Below, piece by piece: positions 8,191-16,792 of a stretch of DNA of 64,000 nucleotides. Source of the DNA: Litoreibacter sp. (lineage in GTDB: Bacteria > Pseudomonadota > Alphaproteobacteria > Rhodobacterales > Rhodobacteraceae); NCBI GenBank assembly GCA_026710325.1, contig JAPORH010000011.1, forward strand, positions 1-64,000, in the 5' to 3' direction. Every line of letters starts with the position of its first letter. The first letter of the stretch is position 1. A model generated the notes under the pieces. The model had not been told where the DNA came from. It did no database searches and saw only the letters and a list, made by a program, of their open reading frames with translations. Both the position numbers and the translations under genes were made by a program.

Positions 8191-9090
8191 ATGAAGATCG
8201 TTTTCATGGGCACGCCAGAGTTTTCGGTCGCGGCGCTCGATGCACTTGTGGAAGCGGGCCATGAGATATGCGCGGTCTATTCTCAACCGCCGCGGCCTGC
8301 CGGGCGCGGCAAAAAGCTGCGACCCTCGCCGGTGCAGGCGCGGGCGGAGGAGTTGGGACTGCCGGTGCGCCACCCTGTATCTTTGAAAGGCGCGGATGTG
8401 CAGGCGGAATTTATGGCTTTGGAGGCAGATATTGCGGTGGTTGTGGCCTATGGGTTGATCCTGCCGCAAGCCGTGCTGGATGCGCCTGCGCATGGGTGTT
8501 TGAACATTCATGCTTCGCTTTTGCCGCGCTGGCGCGGGGCCGCGCCAATCCACCGTGCGATCATGGCGGGAGATGCGGAAACCGGCGTGTGCATCATGCA
8601 GATGGAGGCGGGGCTGGATACGGGCTCGGTGCTGCGCCGCGCCTCTGTTGAGATTGGCGCGGAGGAGACGACCGGGGCGCTGCATGACCGCTTGGCCGCG
8701 TTGGGCGCACGTGAGATTGTCGAGACGCTGGCGCGACTGGATGCGTTGGAGGCTGTGGCTCAGCCCGAGACAGGTGTCACCTATGCCGAGAAGATCGACA
8801 AGGCGGAGGCGCGTGTGGACTGGATCCAATCTGCGTCAGAAGTGGACCGGTTGATCCGGGGGCTTTCGCCTTTCCCGGGCGCGTGGTGCGAGGTTGCGGG
8901 CGAGCGGGTGAAGCTTTTGGGGTCGCGACTGGTGGAGGGGCAAAACGAGCCCGGAACAGTTTTGGGCGGCCTCAGGATTGCCTGCGGAACGGGCGCGGTA
9001 GAGATCACGCGGGCGCAACGGCCGGGCAAGCGCGCAATGTCTGCCGATGAGTTTCTGGCAGGGTTTGAGATGCCGGGTGAGGTCAGCTGA
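8191..9090 (+). CDS. fmt: Methionyl-tRNA formyltransferase
   Basis: Formylates initiator Met-tRNA from 10-formyl-tetrahydrofolate. The 299-residue protein shows the N-terminal [12 protein letters not shown], the active-site segment [12 protein letters not shown] (residues 105-116; Asn105 and His107) and Asp143 in GLDTGS. The tRNA-binding C-terminal domain begins around residue 205 (SPFPGAWCE onward). It ends with its stop overlapping the start of the next gene by one base. Location behind def is the usual arrangement. Confidence 0.97.
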   Translation: MKIVFMGTPEFSVAALDALVEAGHEICAVYSQPPRPAGRGKKLRPSPVQARAEELGLPVRHPVSLKGADVQAEFMALEADIAVVVAYGLILPQAVLDAPAHGCLNIHASLLPRWRGAAPIHRAIMAGDAETGVCIMQMEAGLDTGSVLRRASVEIGAEETTGALHDRLAALGAREIVETLARLDALEAVAQPETGVTYAEKIDKAEARVDWIQSASEVDRLIRGLSPFPGAWCEVAGERVKLLGSRLVEGQNEPGTVLGGLRIACGTGAVEITRAQRPGKRAMSADEFLAGFEMPGEVS

Positions 9091-9329
9091 TGGCGTTTTT
9101 TGCCTTTTTCGGTGCGATTATGATTGCCGGGATCGTTGGATACGCCTCGGAGAAAACCGGGTTCACCCATAACGGCTACATTCCGTCGATCATTATTGCG
9201 GTGGGCGGTGCCGTTTTGTTTTTCATGGTGCGCGTCATGTTCGGGATCAGCTTTGGCTCGCCGGGTGTGGATGCGATCATCAGCGCGGTTGGCGCGCTTA
9301 TTCTGGTGCCGACGCATTACCGAAAATAG
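9090..9329 (+). CDS. Small integral membrane protein downstream of fmt
   Basis: A 79-residue protein with three hydrophobic segments (residues about 2-18, 31-48 and 60-74) and Gly-rich helices. It broadly resembles the GlsB/YeaQ/YmgE small stress membrane proteins, though the match is loose. The ATG overlaps the fmt TGA by one base, so it is almost certainly co-transcribed and translationally coupled. Function unknown. The 240 bp that follow hold short GC-rich hairpins but no gene I can support. Confidence 0.65.
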   Translation: MAFFAFFGAIMIAGIVGYASEKTGFTHNGYIPSIIIAVGGAVLFFMVRVMFGISFGSPGVDAIISAVGALILVPTHYRK

Positions 9330-9569
9330 GTCTGGCTTTGGGAGGTCCTGCGACGCTCGGCTGCGCCATCGCCCCGCCCGCCCTCCCATTTGCGCGAGAG
9401 GCGACGTTTGTGCTGGGTTTTTTTGTTGAGAGACAGGGTGAAGCGGAATGGGCGCTTCGCGGAGGGTGAGCGCCTCCGGCGCTGAACTTGGTTGGCGGGG
9501 TCGCGTCGCAGGCGATGTTGCGCGTCTTTCTTGCTGAGATTGGGGTGGCGTAGCTTGCCAGCCGCGTGC

Positions 9570-9974
9570 CTAGGTTTTCAGGGCGTGACGGGTCCAGTCT
9601 AGCGCGTTTTGGAAGGGCTCTGCAAAACCGTCATAGGGTGCGTCAAGCGCGTGCCAGAAGAATTTGAACAGATGCCCACCATCGTCCTGGCAATAGTGTT
9701 GCCAACGCTCGCGCACGGGGGGCGCGATGCGGCAGAGCGAGAAATGCCAGTGTTGGTCGTCGGCTATCGTGCGGCTGTCGCCGATCAATATGGCGGATTT
9801 GGTCTCCAGCCCGCTTTCTTCAAAGAGCTCACGCGCGGCGGCGCGGGCCGGGTTTTCGCCTGTTTCGATCGTCCCTTTGACGAGCTGCAACCCGGCTTGC
9901 GGATGGGCAAAAGCCGCGATGCGCAAAGGCGCGCCATCGGGGTGCAGCGCAATTGGGCAGGCCTTTTGGATCAC
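9570..9974 (-). CDS. Nudix hydrolase
   Basis: The 134-residue protein contains a perfect Nudix box (residues 34-56: G, then E40, R48, E49, E52, E53, G55, L56), which binds Mg2+ and cleaves nucleoside-diphosphate-linked substrates. The substrate cannot be inferred; the short size and absence of a further domain suggest a housekeeping or sanitising role. Its start overlaps the end of rnhA by four bases, making it the last gene of the ispH-led minus-strand run. Confidence 0.88.
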   Translation of the reverse strand: MIQKACPIALHPDGAPLRIAAFAHPQAGLQLVKGTIETGENPARAAARELFEESGLETKSAILIGDSRTIADDQHWHFSLCRIAPPVRERWQHYCQDDGGHLFKFFWHALDAPYDGFAEPFQNALDWTRHALKT

Positions 9975-10420
9975 GGCTTGAACGGGGCCATGCCTGCGCG
10001 GGCCAACGCGTCTGCGCGTTCATTTTCGGGATGGCCGGCATGCCCTTTCACCCATTCCCAAGTGACGTCATGGCGTTCCCGCGCGGCGTCGAGCCGTTGC
10101 CAGAGATCAAGGTTCTTGATCTCGCCGCCCTTTTTTTTCCAGCCCTTCTTTTTCCACCCATAGATCCATTGGGTGATGCCGTCTTTGACATATGCGCTGT
10201 CGGTCACGAGGGTCAGAGTTGAGGGCTTTTGCAGTGTCTCCAATGCGTTGATCGCGGCGAGCAGTTCCATTCGGTTGTTAGTGGTTAAAGCCTCGCCGCC
10301 GTTGAGCTCGCGCTCTTTTACGATCGCGTCACCGTCCCTTGCGATCAAGATCGCTCCCCAACCGCCCGGGCCGGGATTGCCCGAGCAGGCCCCATCTGTA
10401 TACGCAAAAAGATCAGGCAT
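9971..10420 (-). CDS. rnhA: Ribonuclease HI
   Basis: Degrades the RNA strand of RNA-DNA hybrids. The 149-residue product has the full active site in order: Asp9 in [16 protein letters not shown], Glu52 in NNRMELLAA, Asp74 in VTDSAYV and Asp137 in [11 protein letters not shown], plus the catalytic-loop His in KGHAGH. A basic Trp-rich handle ([15 protein letters not shown], residues about 85-99), used for hybrid binding, is present. It overlaps its neighbours on both sides (8 nt with the methyltransferase gene, 4 nt with the Nudix gene). Confidence 0.97.
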   Translation of the reverse strand: MPDLFAYTDGACSGNPGPGGWGAILIARDGDAIVKERELNGGEALTTNNRMELLAAINALETLQKPSTLTLVTDSAYVKDGITQWIYGWKKKGWKKKGGEIKNLDLWQRLDAARERHDVTWEWVKGHAGHPENERADALARAGMAPFKP

Positions 10421-11003
10421 GGCTGAGGATCACCGCAAAGGGGGAGACTTCCCCGGAAAGACCGGCTTCGGACCCTTCTCTGATGCGACGGGGCGTGAAA
10501 CCCGCTTCTTGAAGATGGGTTTTGAGCGCGTCGAGCGTAAAATAGGTGTAGAGGCGGCCGATCTTGTCGCGATGATCCTCCGCGCCCAGTTTCATGCCGA
10601 TATGGAACACGCCGCCTGGTTTCAACGCGGTTTTGATGGCGGCCAGATGCCGGGGAAACTCCGCCTTGGGCGCGTGGAGCAGTGAGAAATTGGCCCAGAT
10701 GCCATCATAGCTGCTCTCGCTCGTTAGGTCGTTGAAAACCGCCTGTTTCGCGTCGAGGCCGAATTTTTTCTGTGCGATGGCGACCATTTCCGCGGAGGCA
10801 TCCCAGGCCTCCACGATCAGGCCCGCGTCGCGCATCATCGCGGCGGAATTACCCGGCCCGCAGCCCAGATCAAGGGCGTGGCCGCCTGCGGGCATTGCAT
10901 CCAGAAAGGCATGCAAATCTGCATCCGGTTCGGTCCGCGACACAAGGTCGAGATATTGTTTTGCGCGCGCGTCATAGACCTCGATGGTTTGCTTGTCGGT
11001 CAT
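10413..11003 (-). CDS. Class I SAM-dependent methyltransferase
   Basis: A 196-residue Rossmann-fold methyltransferase. Motif I for SAM binding is ALDLGCGPG (residues 43-51); the acidic residue at the end of strand beta2 is in IVEAWDAS, and [26 protein letters not shown] follows the usual post-motif region. The substrate is unknown; proteins of this type act on small molecules. The ATG at 11003 overlaps the end of the DUF3429 gene by four bases. The long in-frame extension to 11474 covers that gene and the LysE gene end and is spurious. Confidence 0.85.
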   Translation of the reverse strand: MTDKQTIEVYDARAKQYLDLVSRTEPDADLHAFLDAMPAGGHALDLGCGPGNSAAMMRDAGLIVEAWDASAEMVAIAQKKFGLDAKQAVFNDLTSESSYDGIWANFSLLHAPKAEFPRHLAAIKTALKPGGVFHIGMKLGAEDHRDKIGRLYTYFTLDALKTHLQEAGFTPRRIREGSEAGLSGEVSPFAVILSHA

Positions 11004-11437
11004 GCGAGTTGCCCCACCAGCAGGCAGGCCAGCACGATCACTGTGAGAAGCGTGCGCAGCTTGATCCACCAAGGCGGTGTCAGCCCCCAATTGGCGAATT
11101 GCAAGTCGCAGGCATAAACGAGGATGAAGCCCACAATGACGGCAGAGGTCGCCTGCGCCTCCCCCCCGCCGATGGCGAAAAAGGCCCAAAGCGCGGGGAT
11201 GACGGAGACCGCATAAGGTAATGCCCGCTCGGATGTGACCGCGAAGCCCCAAAGCACACCCGACATGAAGCACAATATAACGGTGCCATAGGCAATCAGC
11301 ACATAGGGCGCGTTGAACCTTGCGCCGAAGACCTGAACGGTGGCGTCTGACAGGCTTGGGATCAGAATGCCGGCGGCGGCCCAGAGGAACGGCAAAAGGC
11401 CCGCAAGCCCGAGCAAAAGCGGCGCGCGTGGGATCAT
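11000..11437 (-). CDS. DUF3429 family membrane protein
   Basis: The 145-residue protein has four to five hydrophobic helices and the DUF3429 look: PRAPLLLGLAGLLPFLW at the start, IAYGTVILCFMSGVLWGFA in the middle and YACDLQFANWGLTPPWW near the end. Function is unknown for the family. Four-base overlaps with both neighbours show tight coupling between the LysE-type exporter and the methyltransferase gene. Confidence 0.8.
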   Translation of the reverse strand: MIPRAPLLLGLAGLLPFLWAAAGILIPSLSDATVQVFGARFNAPYVLIAYGTVILCFMSGVLWGFAVTSERALPYAVSVIPALWAFFAIGGGEAQATSAVIVGFILVYACDLQFANWGLTPPWWIKLRTLLTVIVLACLLVGQLA

Positions 11438-12048
11438 GCGCGCTCCATCGCAAGCTTTGCCCCGAGCGCGGCAAAGACGGCAGCGAAGGAGCGGTTGAGC
11501 CAGGTCATGATCCGCTCGGAGCTGAGGATTGCGTCGCGGGCGCGCGCGGCAAACAACCCGTAGAGGACGAAAACAGCGAAGGTGAGGGCCATGAAGACCG
11601 CGCCCAGCAGCGACATCTCGAGCGTGGCAGTCGCGGGATTTCCGGACAGGAAAGGCGGCAGCAGTGCCAAAAAGAAGATCGACAATTTGGGGTTGAGGAT
11701 GTTGATCAGAGCGCCGCGCCGGGCGATCACCCAGCCTGACTGCCCTGTGGGCTGGGCTTTGACATTCAGCGCCCCGCCCTCGCGCAACGCGCTCCAGGCG
11801 AGGTAGAGCAAATAAGCGACGCCCGCGAATTTAACAATCTGGAAGAGCAGCGCGGAGCTGTGCAGAAGCGCGGCCAACCCAAGCGTAGCGGCGGCCAAAT
11901 GCGGCACGATCCCGAAGGTGCAGCCCAAAGCGGCCCAGAGCGCGGCCCGCCTACCTTGGCCAAGCCCAAGGGCGAGCGTGTAGACCACGCCGGTGCCCGG
12001 GGCGATCACGACCACGAATGCAGTGAGCAGGAATTGAAGGGTGATCAT
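11434..12048 (-). CDS. LysE/RhtB-family amino acid exporter
   Basis: A 204-residue inner-membrane protein with six hydrophobic segments. Family signatures are the early APGTGVVYTLALGLGQGRRAALWAALGCTFG segment, the FKxxGxxYLLYLAW-type stretch (FAGVAYLLYLAWSALR) and NILNPKLSIFFLALLPPF in the middle. RhtB proteins export amino acids or similar metabolites by proton antiport. The ATG at 12048 has GGAG upstream; longer readings lie in the serine hydrolase gene. A second, distinct LysE-type gene is at 20857-21483. Confidence 0.85.
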   Translation of the reverse strand: MITLQFLLTAFVVVIAPGTGVVYTLALGLGQGRRAALWAALGCTFGIVPHLAAATLGLAALLHSSALLFQIVKFAGVAYLLYLAWSALREGGALNVKAQPTGQSGWVIARRGALINILNPKLSIFFLALLPPFLSGNPATATLEMSLLGAVFMALTFAVFVLYGLFAARARDAILSSERIMTWLNRSFAAVFAALGAKLAMERA

Positions 12049-12118
12049 AGAGTGCTCCGACCTTGTTCTTGGGCTGAACTTATCACTCTGGTGAGCGATG
12101 TCATGCGCGGATTTGGCT

Positions 12119-13096
12119 CTAATTGACACCGGCTTGAAACAGCGCGCGGCTGAGCGCCTGGAAGGCGTCATCCGACGCACAGCCCTTGAAGCTGACGACC
12201 ACAACCGGATCGCCGCCATAGCTTGCAAAATAGCTACCGTCGCCCGCGCCATTCCAGCAGAGTTGCCCGGCATGCCAGAAGAGGTTTTCCCCGCGTCGCG
12301 GGCGGTGAAATGCGCCCATGATATAGTATCTGCTGTTTCCGAGGGTGGCATGAGGCCAGGCCAGCGGGTCCTGCGCATAGCCTCCGCCGTCTCCGAACCA
12401 AGCCTGAACGAAACGGGCATAGTCGCGCACTGACATGGACCATCCGCCCCAAGCGCCATGCGGTCCCCAGACCGGATCGAGTGCTGCGCTTTTGATCCCG
12501 GAGGGCGCCAGCACCAACCGGGCGCAGCCCGTGGCGTAATCTGTCTGTGTCTGCGCGTCGAGAACCGCGCCAAGAACGGCATAGTTCTCGTTGCTATATC
12601 GAAAATCCGGCGATTTGCGCGGTGCCGCCAGTGCGGTCTGGGCTGCGATTTGGTGGCGGGGCGTGCGGTCTGCGTCCAGATGCCAGGGTATGCCTTGGGT
12701 GCGGTCAGGGGCGAGGCCCGCGCTATGGGTCAAAAACTCGGACAAGCGCCCTGCGGCGCCCGGCAGGTCCAGAAGCGTGGCGATATCTGCATCCAGATCG
12801 AACACCCCGTTTTTGTCCAATGCCGCAACGCAGGCGGCGGTGATGGCTTTGGACAGGCTGGCAAGCGCAACAGGTTGGTCGGGACGCGTGTCTCCATAGC
12901 CTTGCGCATAGGGTGTACCGGCTTCGATCACAGCGATGGCGCCGGAGGTGAAGCCGGTCTCCGCCATCCAGCCCTCAAACGCGGCGGTCAGCGCGTCATT
13001 GCGCGGCCCCGCCGTAGCTGAGACTGCCCAGAGCAAAGCAAGGAGGGGCGCAAGATATCGCGATAAACGTGGCATGACCCTGCCAGCATTGATCAT
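12119..13096 (-). CDS. Secreted beta-lactamase-family serine hydrolase
   Basis: The 325-residue product has an N-terminal signal peptide (cut likely after VSATAG, about residue 30). Class C beta-lactamase / DD-peptidase features follow: SLSK (nucleophile Ser in the SxxK motif, about residue 81) and YSN (about residue 168), the second catalytic motif. A clear KTG triad is replaced by HAG in LFWHAGQ. Such proteins range over esterases, peptidases and lactamases, so no drug-resistance role is claimed. The ATG at 13096 overlaps the upstream gene's stop (ATGA), but MPRLSRYL at 13075 would also give a good signal peptide. Confidence 0.8.
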   Translation of the reverse strand: MINAGRVMPRLSRYLAPLLALLWAVSATAGPRNDALTAAFEGWMAETGFTSGAIAVIEAGTPYAQGYGDTRPDQPVALASLSKAITAACVAALDKNGVFDLDADIATLLDLPGAAGRLSEFLTHSAGLAPDRTQGIPWHLDADRTPRHQIAAQTALAAPRKSPDFRYSNENYAVLGAVLDAQTQTDYATGCARLVLAPSGIKSAALDPVWGPHGAWGGWSMSVRDYARFVQAWFGDGGGYAQDPLAWPHATLGNSRYYIMGAFHRPRRGENLFWHAGQLCWNGAGDGSYFASYGGDPVVVVSFKGCASDDAFQALSRALFQAGVN

Positions 13097-13947
13097 TGCG
13101 CGCCGTCAGACAAGGTGAGCGATGCCAGCAGCCCGGCATGGTCGGACCCGATTTTGCCGCGAATCTCAACCTGTCCGCCGCCGGGGCTGAGCGCGAAGTC
13201 GATCGGGAGGGGCAGGGCCCTGAGATGGAAGCTCGCCCTGACGGGGCCTGCTAGCTTTGTGCCGGAAAGCGCGCGGATTTTGTGCAGCCTGTGGGTCCAG
13301 GGCAAGGTGTTGAAATCTCCGGCGATGGCAATCGGGCCATCGAGCTCCGCCAGGAGCGCATGCGCTTCGGCCTCCGCCTTTTCGCTGGGGGCGGGCCAGG
13401 GCCAGTGGATATGGGTTGAAACAAGCCAGACGGGTCGGCCGTTCAGGTCGATCTTTGCCGCAGCCATCGCGCGCGTATCCGTGCATTTTCCAGGGGCGGT
13501 GAGCGGTTGTTTTGAGGCGATGGCGATGCCGCTCCAATTGGAGAACCGGCAGAGATGTTGATGCCGGAACTGCGGCCGTAGCAGCTCGAGGATTGCATCA
13601 TTTTGTACCGAGACCTCTTGCAGCAGCACGGCGTCTACATCTGCATCGAAGATATCCTCGGCCAATGCTGTAATTCGGGTATTCGATGGCAGCAGGTTCT
13701 TTGAGTAAAGACGCAAGTCACCCCCTGCCTGTTGCCCCAGGAATGGGGGAACCAGCGTTAGAAGAGACGCAAGCACGAGCGCGGCAATCAGCCCCTTCGC
13801 GGCCCAATGCGTGAAGGCAAACACCCCGAAAAAGGCGATGGCAGTGAAGATCGGTCTTAGAAGCGCGATTGCGTCTGCGGGGCGCGAGATGGCGCCGAGA
13901 AACGTAAATCCAAGAAAGGCTGCCGCCAGCAGGATGAAAATGCGCAT
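13093..13947 (-). CDS. Membrane-anchored endonuclease/exonuclease/phosphatase-family protein
   Basis: The first ~72 residues form three hydrophobic helices; the rest is a divalent-metal phosphodiesterase fold of the DNase I / EEP superfamily. Active-site pieces are visible: LLQEVS (metal Glu), STHIHWPW, GDFNTLPW (Asp-Phe-Asn) and the C-terminal GSDHAGL (catalytic Asp-His). The 284-residue layout, three helices then EEP domain, recurs in proteobacteria, where the domain probably faces the periplasm; the substrate is unknown. It starts 18 bp after ispH and overlaps the serine hydrolase gene by four bases. Confidence 0.85.
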   Translation of the reverse strand: MRIFILLAAAFLGFTFLGAISRPADAIALLRPIFTAIAFFGVFAFTHWAAKGLIAALVLASLLTLVPPFLGQQAGGDLRLYSKNLLPSNTRITALAEDIFDADVDAVLLQEVSVQNDAILELLRPQFRHQHLCRFSNWSGIAIASKQPLTAPGKCTDTRAMAAAKIDLNGRPVWLVSTHIHWPWPAPSEKAEAEAHALLAELDGPIAIAGDFNTLPWTHRLHKIRALSGTKLAGPVRASFHLRALPLPIDFALSPGGGQVEIRGKIGSDHAGLLASLTLSDGAQ

Positions 13948-13965
13948 CGCGCTGAACAGCTTGTT

Positions 13966-14916
13966 TTACGCGGGTTCGCGCAGCACGCGTGGGACTTTGA
14001 ACTCGACGTTTTCTTTGGCGGTTTCCACCATTTCGACTGTCGTCTCAAACCTGTCGCGGAAGGCGTCGATGACTTCGTTGATCAGCACCTCGGGGGCGGA
14101 GGCACCTGCCGTGATCCCGATGCTGTCGATCCCGTCGAGCGCGCGCCAGTCTATGTCTGTCGCGCGTTGCACAAGCTGGGCATAGCTGCAGCCCGCACGC
14201 GCACCGACCTCGACCAGACGTTTCGAATTTGACGAGTTCGGCGCGCCGATCACGAGCATGGCGTTTGTTTTGGCGGCCATGGCTTTGACGGCCTCCTGCC
14301 GGTTGGTGGTAGCGTAGCAGATGTCTTCTTTGTGGGGCCCGACGATGTTTGGAAAGCGGGCCTGCAGGGCGGTCACGACCTCGGCCGTGTCATCGACGGA
14401 AAGCGTCGTCTGCGTGATATAGGCAAGCTTTTCGGGATCACGCGGGGTGAGGGTGGCGACGTCCTCTGGGGTTTCGACCAGCAAAACCTCCCCCTCAGGC
14501 AGTTGGCCCATGGTGCCGACGGTTTCGGGATGCCCCTCATGCCCGATCATGACCATTTGCAGACCGTTGTCATGATGCCGCGCGGCCTCGATATGAACTT
14601 TGCTCACAAGCGGGCAGGTGGCGTCGACATAGATCATCTCCCGCTTGGCGGCGGCGGCAGGCACGGCTTTGGGTACGCCATGAGCTGAGAAGATAACGGG
14701 GCGGTCATCGGGGCATTGGTCGAGTTCTTCGACAAAGACCGCACCCTTGTCGCGCAGCCCGTCAACGACGAATTTATTGTGCACGATCTCGTGGCGGACA
14801 TAGACCGGCGCGCCCCACTTCTCGAGCGCCATTTCGACGATCTTGATTGCTCGGTCCACGCCTGCGCAAAAGCCGCGCGGGGCGGCAAGGTAGAGGGTCA
14901 GGGGCGGCTTCGACAT
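13966..14916 (-). CDS. ispH: 4-hydroxy-3-methylbut-2-enyl diphosphate reductase
   Basis: Catalyses the last step of the MEP isoprenoid pathway, giving IPP and DMAPP. The 316-residue protein keeps the three [4Fe-4S]-ligating cysteines: Cys17 in APRGFCAGV, Cys101 in DATCPLV and Cys200 in [10 protein letters not shown]. The substrate-binding His42 and His79 are also present, as is the HEGHPE segment. The ATG at 14916 has GGAG at good spacing; the ATG six bases earlier is too close to it. It heads the minus-strand run that ends with the Nudix gene. Confidence 0.97.
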   Translation of the reverse strand: MSKPPLTLYLAAPRGFCAGVDRAIKIVEMALEKWGAPVYVRHEIVHNKFVVDGLRDKGAVFVEELDQCPDDRPVIFSAHGVPKAVPAAAAKREMIYVDATCPLVSKVHIEAARHHDNGLQMVMIGHEGHPETVGTMGQLPEGEVLLVETPEDVATLTPRDPEKLAYITQTTLSVDDTAEVVTALQARFPNIVGPHKEDICYATTNRQEAVKAMAAKTNAMLVIGAPNSSNSKRLVEVGARAGCSYAQLVQRATDIDWRALDGIDSIGITAGASAPEVLINEVIDAFRDRFETTVEMVETAKENVEFKVPRVLREPA

Positions 14917-15000
14917 GGGCATTCTCCGAGTTGCCCCATAGGTAATGAGCCTTGGCCCCGGTTGCAAAAACAAAGTTGCCATGTCGAAAGAAGGTCAAAC

Positions 15001-15024
15001 AAAAAGGGGGCCGAGGCCCCCAAT
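15001..15024 (-). terminator. Rho-independent terminator after the NYN-domain gene
   Basis: Stem GGGGGCC / GGCCCCC (15006-15012 and 15015-15021) with a two-base loop on paper, which will open to four or more; on the minus strand it is followed by TTTTTGTTT. It lies 33 bp after the stop of the minus-strand NYN gene and before ispH. Confidence 0.85.
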
Positions 15025-15056
15025 CGCAAGACATTCTGTCTTCCCTGATCGATTGT

Positions 15057-15635
15057 TTATTCGACGGTTGCGTCCACAGGGCGCGCTGGCGCACTTATGG
15101 TTTCTTCACGAGGTGGGCGGCCGATGACATCGCGCAGCTCATCGAGCTCGATGAAATTGTCAGCCTGACGGCGCAGCTCGTCTGAGATCATCGGCGGGTT
15201 AGACCGGATGGTGGAGACCACCGAAACGCGCACCCCTTTGCGCTGGATAGATTCGAGCAGTGGTCTGAAATCGCCGTCTCCTGAAAACAGCACGATGTGA
15301 TCCACATGCGGAGCGAGTTCCATGGCATCGACGGTGAGCTCGATATCCATGTTGCCCTTCACCTTCCGTCTCCCCTCACGGTCGGTGTATTCCTTGGCGG
15401 CTTTGGTCACCATGGTGAAGCCGTTGTAGTTCAGCCAGTCCACCAGCGGGCGAATGGGTGAATATTCGTCATTTTCCAGCAGCGCTGTGTAATAAAACGC
15501 GCGCAGCAATTTGCCTCGACGCATGAACTCGTGTCTGAGGAGTTTGTAATCTATATCAAACCCCAAAGACTTGGCGGCAGCATATAAATTGCTCCCGTCA
15601 ATGAACAGCGCCAGCCGTTCGTCTTTGTAGAACAT
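15057..15635 (-). CDS. NYN-domain (LabA/DUF88-like) protein, putative PIN-fold RNase
   Basis: A 192-residue protein of the NYN family, a PIN-like metal-dependent nuclease fold. The acidic residues expected at the metal site are present: Asp14 in ALFIDGSNLYAA, the Asp of KGNMDIELTVDAM, and the GDGDFRPLLESIQRKG motif around residues 119-134. NYN/LabA proteins are linked to RNA processing or decay; the specific target here is unknown. The C-terminal ~25 residues are Pro-rich and probably disordered. Divergent from folK, followed by a good terminator, so probably monocistronic. Confidence 0.88.
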   Translation of the reverse strand: MFYKDERLALFIDGSNLYAAAKSLGFDIDYKLLRHEFMRRGKLLRAFYYTALLENDEYSPIRPLVDWLNYNGFTMVTKAAKEYTDREGRRKVKGNMDIELTVDAMELAPHVDHIVLFSGDGDFRPLLESIQRKGVRVSVVSTIRSNPPMISDELRRQADNFIELDELRDVIGRPPREETISAPARPVDATVE

Positions 15636-15728
15636 TAATTATCCTTCCGATGTATGCCCGCCCTGATAAGAACCGTGAGTGTGAGTGGCATTTGGACGAG
15701 CCGCGGTCAGAAATAAGGAAAAAAATCA

Positions 15729-16325
15729 ATGCCGCAACCCGCGACACAAACAATTGTTAATAAATTATGTCATATTGCGCTTGGCGCTAACGCAACGTCA
15801 AGTATTGGGACGCCGTTGTTAACTATTAAGGGCGTGATTTTGAGCTTAGCCGACGATTCGTTAAGCATTTCTAAAGTCAGCCGCTTTTATGCCACCCCTG
15901 CATTTCCGGCCGGATCGGGCCCTGATTTTGTAAATGCCGTCCTCGAAGCCCGCACCAGTTTGAGTGCCACCGACCTTCTGGCCCGGTTGCACCACGTTGA
16001 GGCGGAGTTGGGGCGGGAACGTCACGAAAGGTGGGGTGCTCGGGTCATCGACCTGGATCTGCTCAGCTACGGTGATCTGATCTATCCCGACCGTGAGAGC
16101 TTTGCCTATTGGTTTGATTTACCACTTGAGGCGCAAAAACAGACTGCACCCGAAGGATTGATCTTGCCCCATCCGCGCATCCAGGACCGTGCTTTTGTGC
16201 TCGGTCCGCTTTGCGATATCGCCCCGGATTGGCATCATCCGGTTTTGGGGCGTAGCGCACGGGAGCTGTTCGACGCGCTACCCCTGGAAGACCGCGAGAG
16301 CCTCAAACCGCTTAAAGAGTCCTGA
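15729..16325 (+). CDS. folK: 6-hydroxymethyl-dihydropterin pyrophosphokinase
   Basis: Transfers pyrophosphate from ATP to 6-hydroxymethyl-7,8-dihydropterin in folate synthesis. The 198-residue product shows IALGAN near residue 16, [42 protein letters not shown] (the HPPK signature with the Mg-binding Asp pair) and [16 protein letters not shown]. It is slightly longer than the enterobacterial enzyme because of the N-terminus and an insert around residues 120-140. AAGGA precedes the ATG. The first ~120 bp are visibly AT-rich compared with the rest. Downstream is rpoZ. Confidence 0.93.
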   Translation: MPQPATQTIVNKLCHIALGANATSSIGTPLLTIKGVILSLADDSLSISKVSRFYATPAFPAGSGPDFVNAVLEARTSLSATDLLARLHHVEAELGRERHERWGARVIDLDLLSYGDLIYPDRESFAYWFDLPLEAQKQTAPEGLILPHPRIQDRAFVLGPLCDIAPDWHHPVLGRSARELFDALPLEDRESLKPLKES

Positions 16326-16410
16326 AATAAGGGGTTTTACGCTTGTAAATGCCCGGAAACCGTCCTATCTGAGCGGTCTGATATTCCTCACCCTTGTTTG
16401 GAGAGCCCCC

Positions 16411-16764
16411 ATGGCCCGCGTGACCGTCGAAGATTGCGTCGATAAAGTCCCCAACCGTTTTGACCTTGTCATGCTCGCCTCGCATCGCGCGCGCGAGATT
16501 TCCGCAGGCGCCGCGTTGACGGTGGATCGCGACAACGACAAGAATCCGGTCGTTTCCCTGCGCGAGATCGCGGAAGAGACGCAAAGCGCCGAAGACCTGC
16601 GTGAGCGCATGATCGAAAGCAACCAGACCCAGATTGAGGTTGATGAGCCCGAAGAAGACGCAATGGCGCTTCTTATGGGGGTCGAGCAGGACAAACCTGC
16701 CGAAGACGACATGTCCGAGGAAAAACTGCTGCGCGCGCTGATGGAGGCCCAAGAGGCCAAGTAA
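16411..16764 (+). CDS. rpoZ: RNA polymerase omega subunit
   Basis: The 117-residue protein begins [31 protein letters not shown], the standard omega N-terminus that binds the beta-prime subunit and, with it, forms a ppGpp site. The C-terminal third is acidic and low-complexity ([19 protein letters not shown]), normal for alphaproteobacteria. It lies directly upstream of the ppGpp synthetase/hydrolase gene, the usual rpoZ-spoT arrangement. The ATG at 16411 matches the family start; the longer reading begins inside folK. Confidence 0.96.
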   Translation: MARVTVEDCVDKVPNRFDLVMLASHRAREISAGAALTVDRDNDKNPVVSLREIAEETQSAEDLRERMIESNQTQIEVDEPEEDAMALLMGVEQDKPAEDDMSEEKLLRALMEAQEAK

Positions 16765-16792
16765 GCGCCCGAACGGGACTGCGTTATAGGAT

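Noticed and set aside
9330-9569. Possible small RNA or tRNA between the fmt operon and the Nudix gene
   Set aside because: Only generic GC-rich hairpins are visible; no cloverleaf or clear promoter-terminator pair.
10413-11474. 353-residue reading frame covering the methyltransferase
   Set aside because: The first ~157 residues overlap the DUF3429 and LysE genes in another frame; the methyltransferase start at 11003 overlaps the preceding stop as in the rest of the operon.
11434-12582. 382-residue reading frame covering the LysE exporter
   Set aside because: The N-terminal half runs through the serine hydrolase gene in another frame; the family-like start is at 12048 with GGAG upstream.
12119-13096. 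Beta-lactamase-fold gene as an antibiotic-resistance determinant
   Set aside because: Has SxxK and YxN but no KTG triad and sits in a housekeeping operon; a general serine hydrolase or peptidase is more likely.
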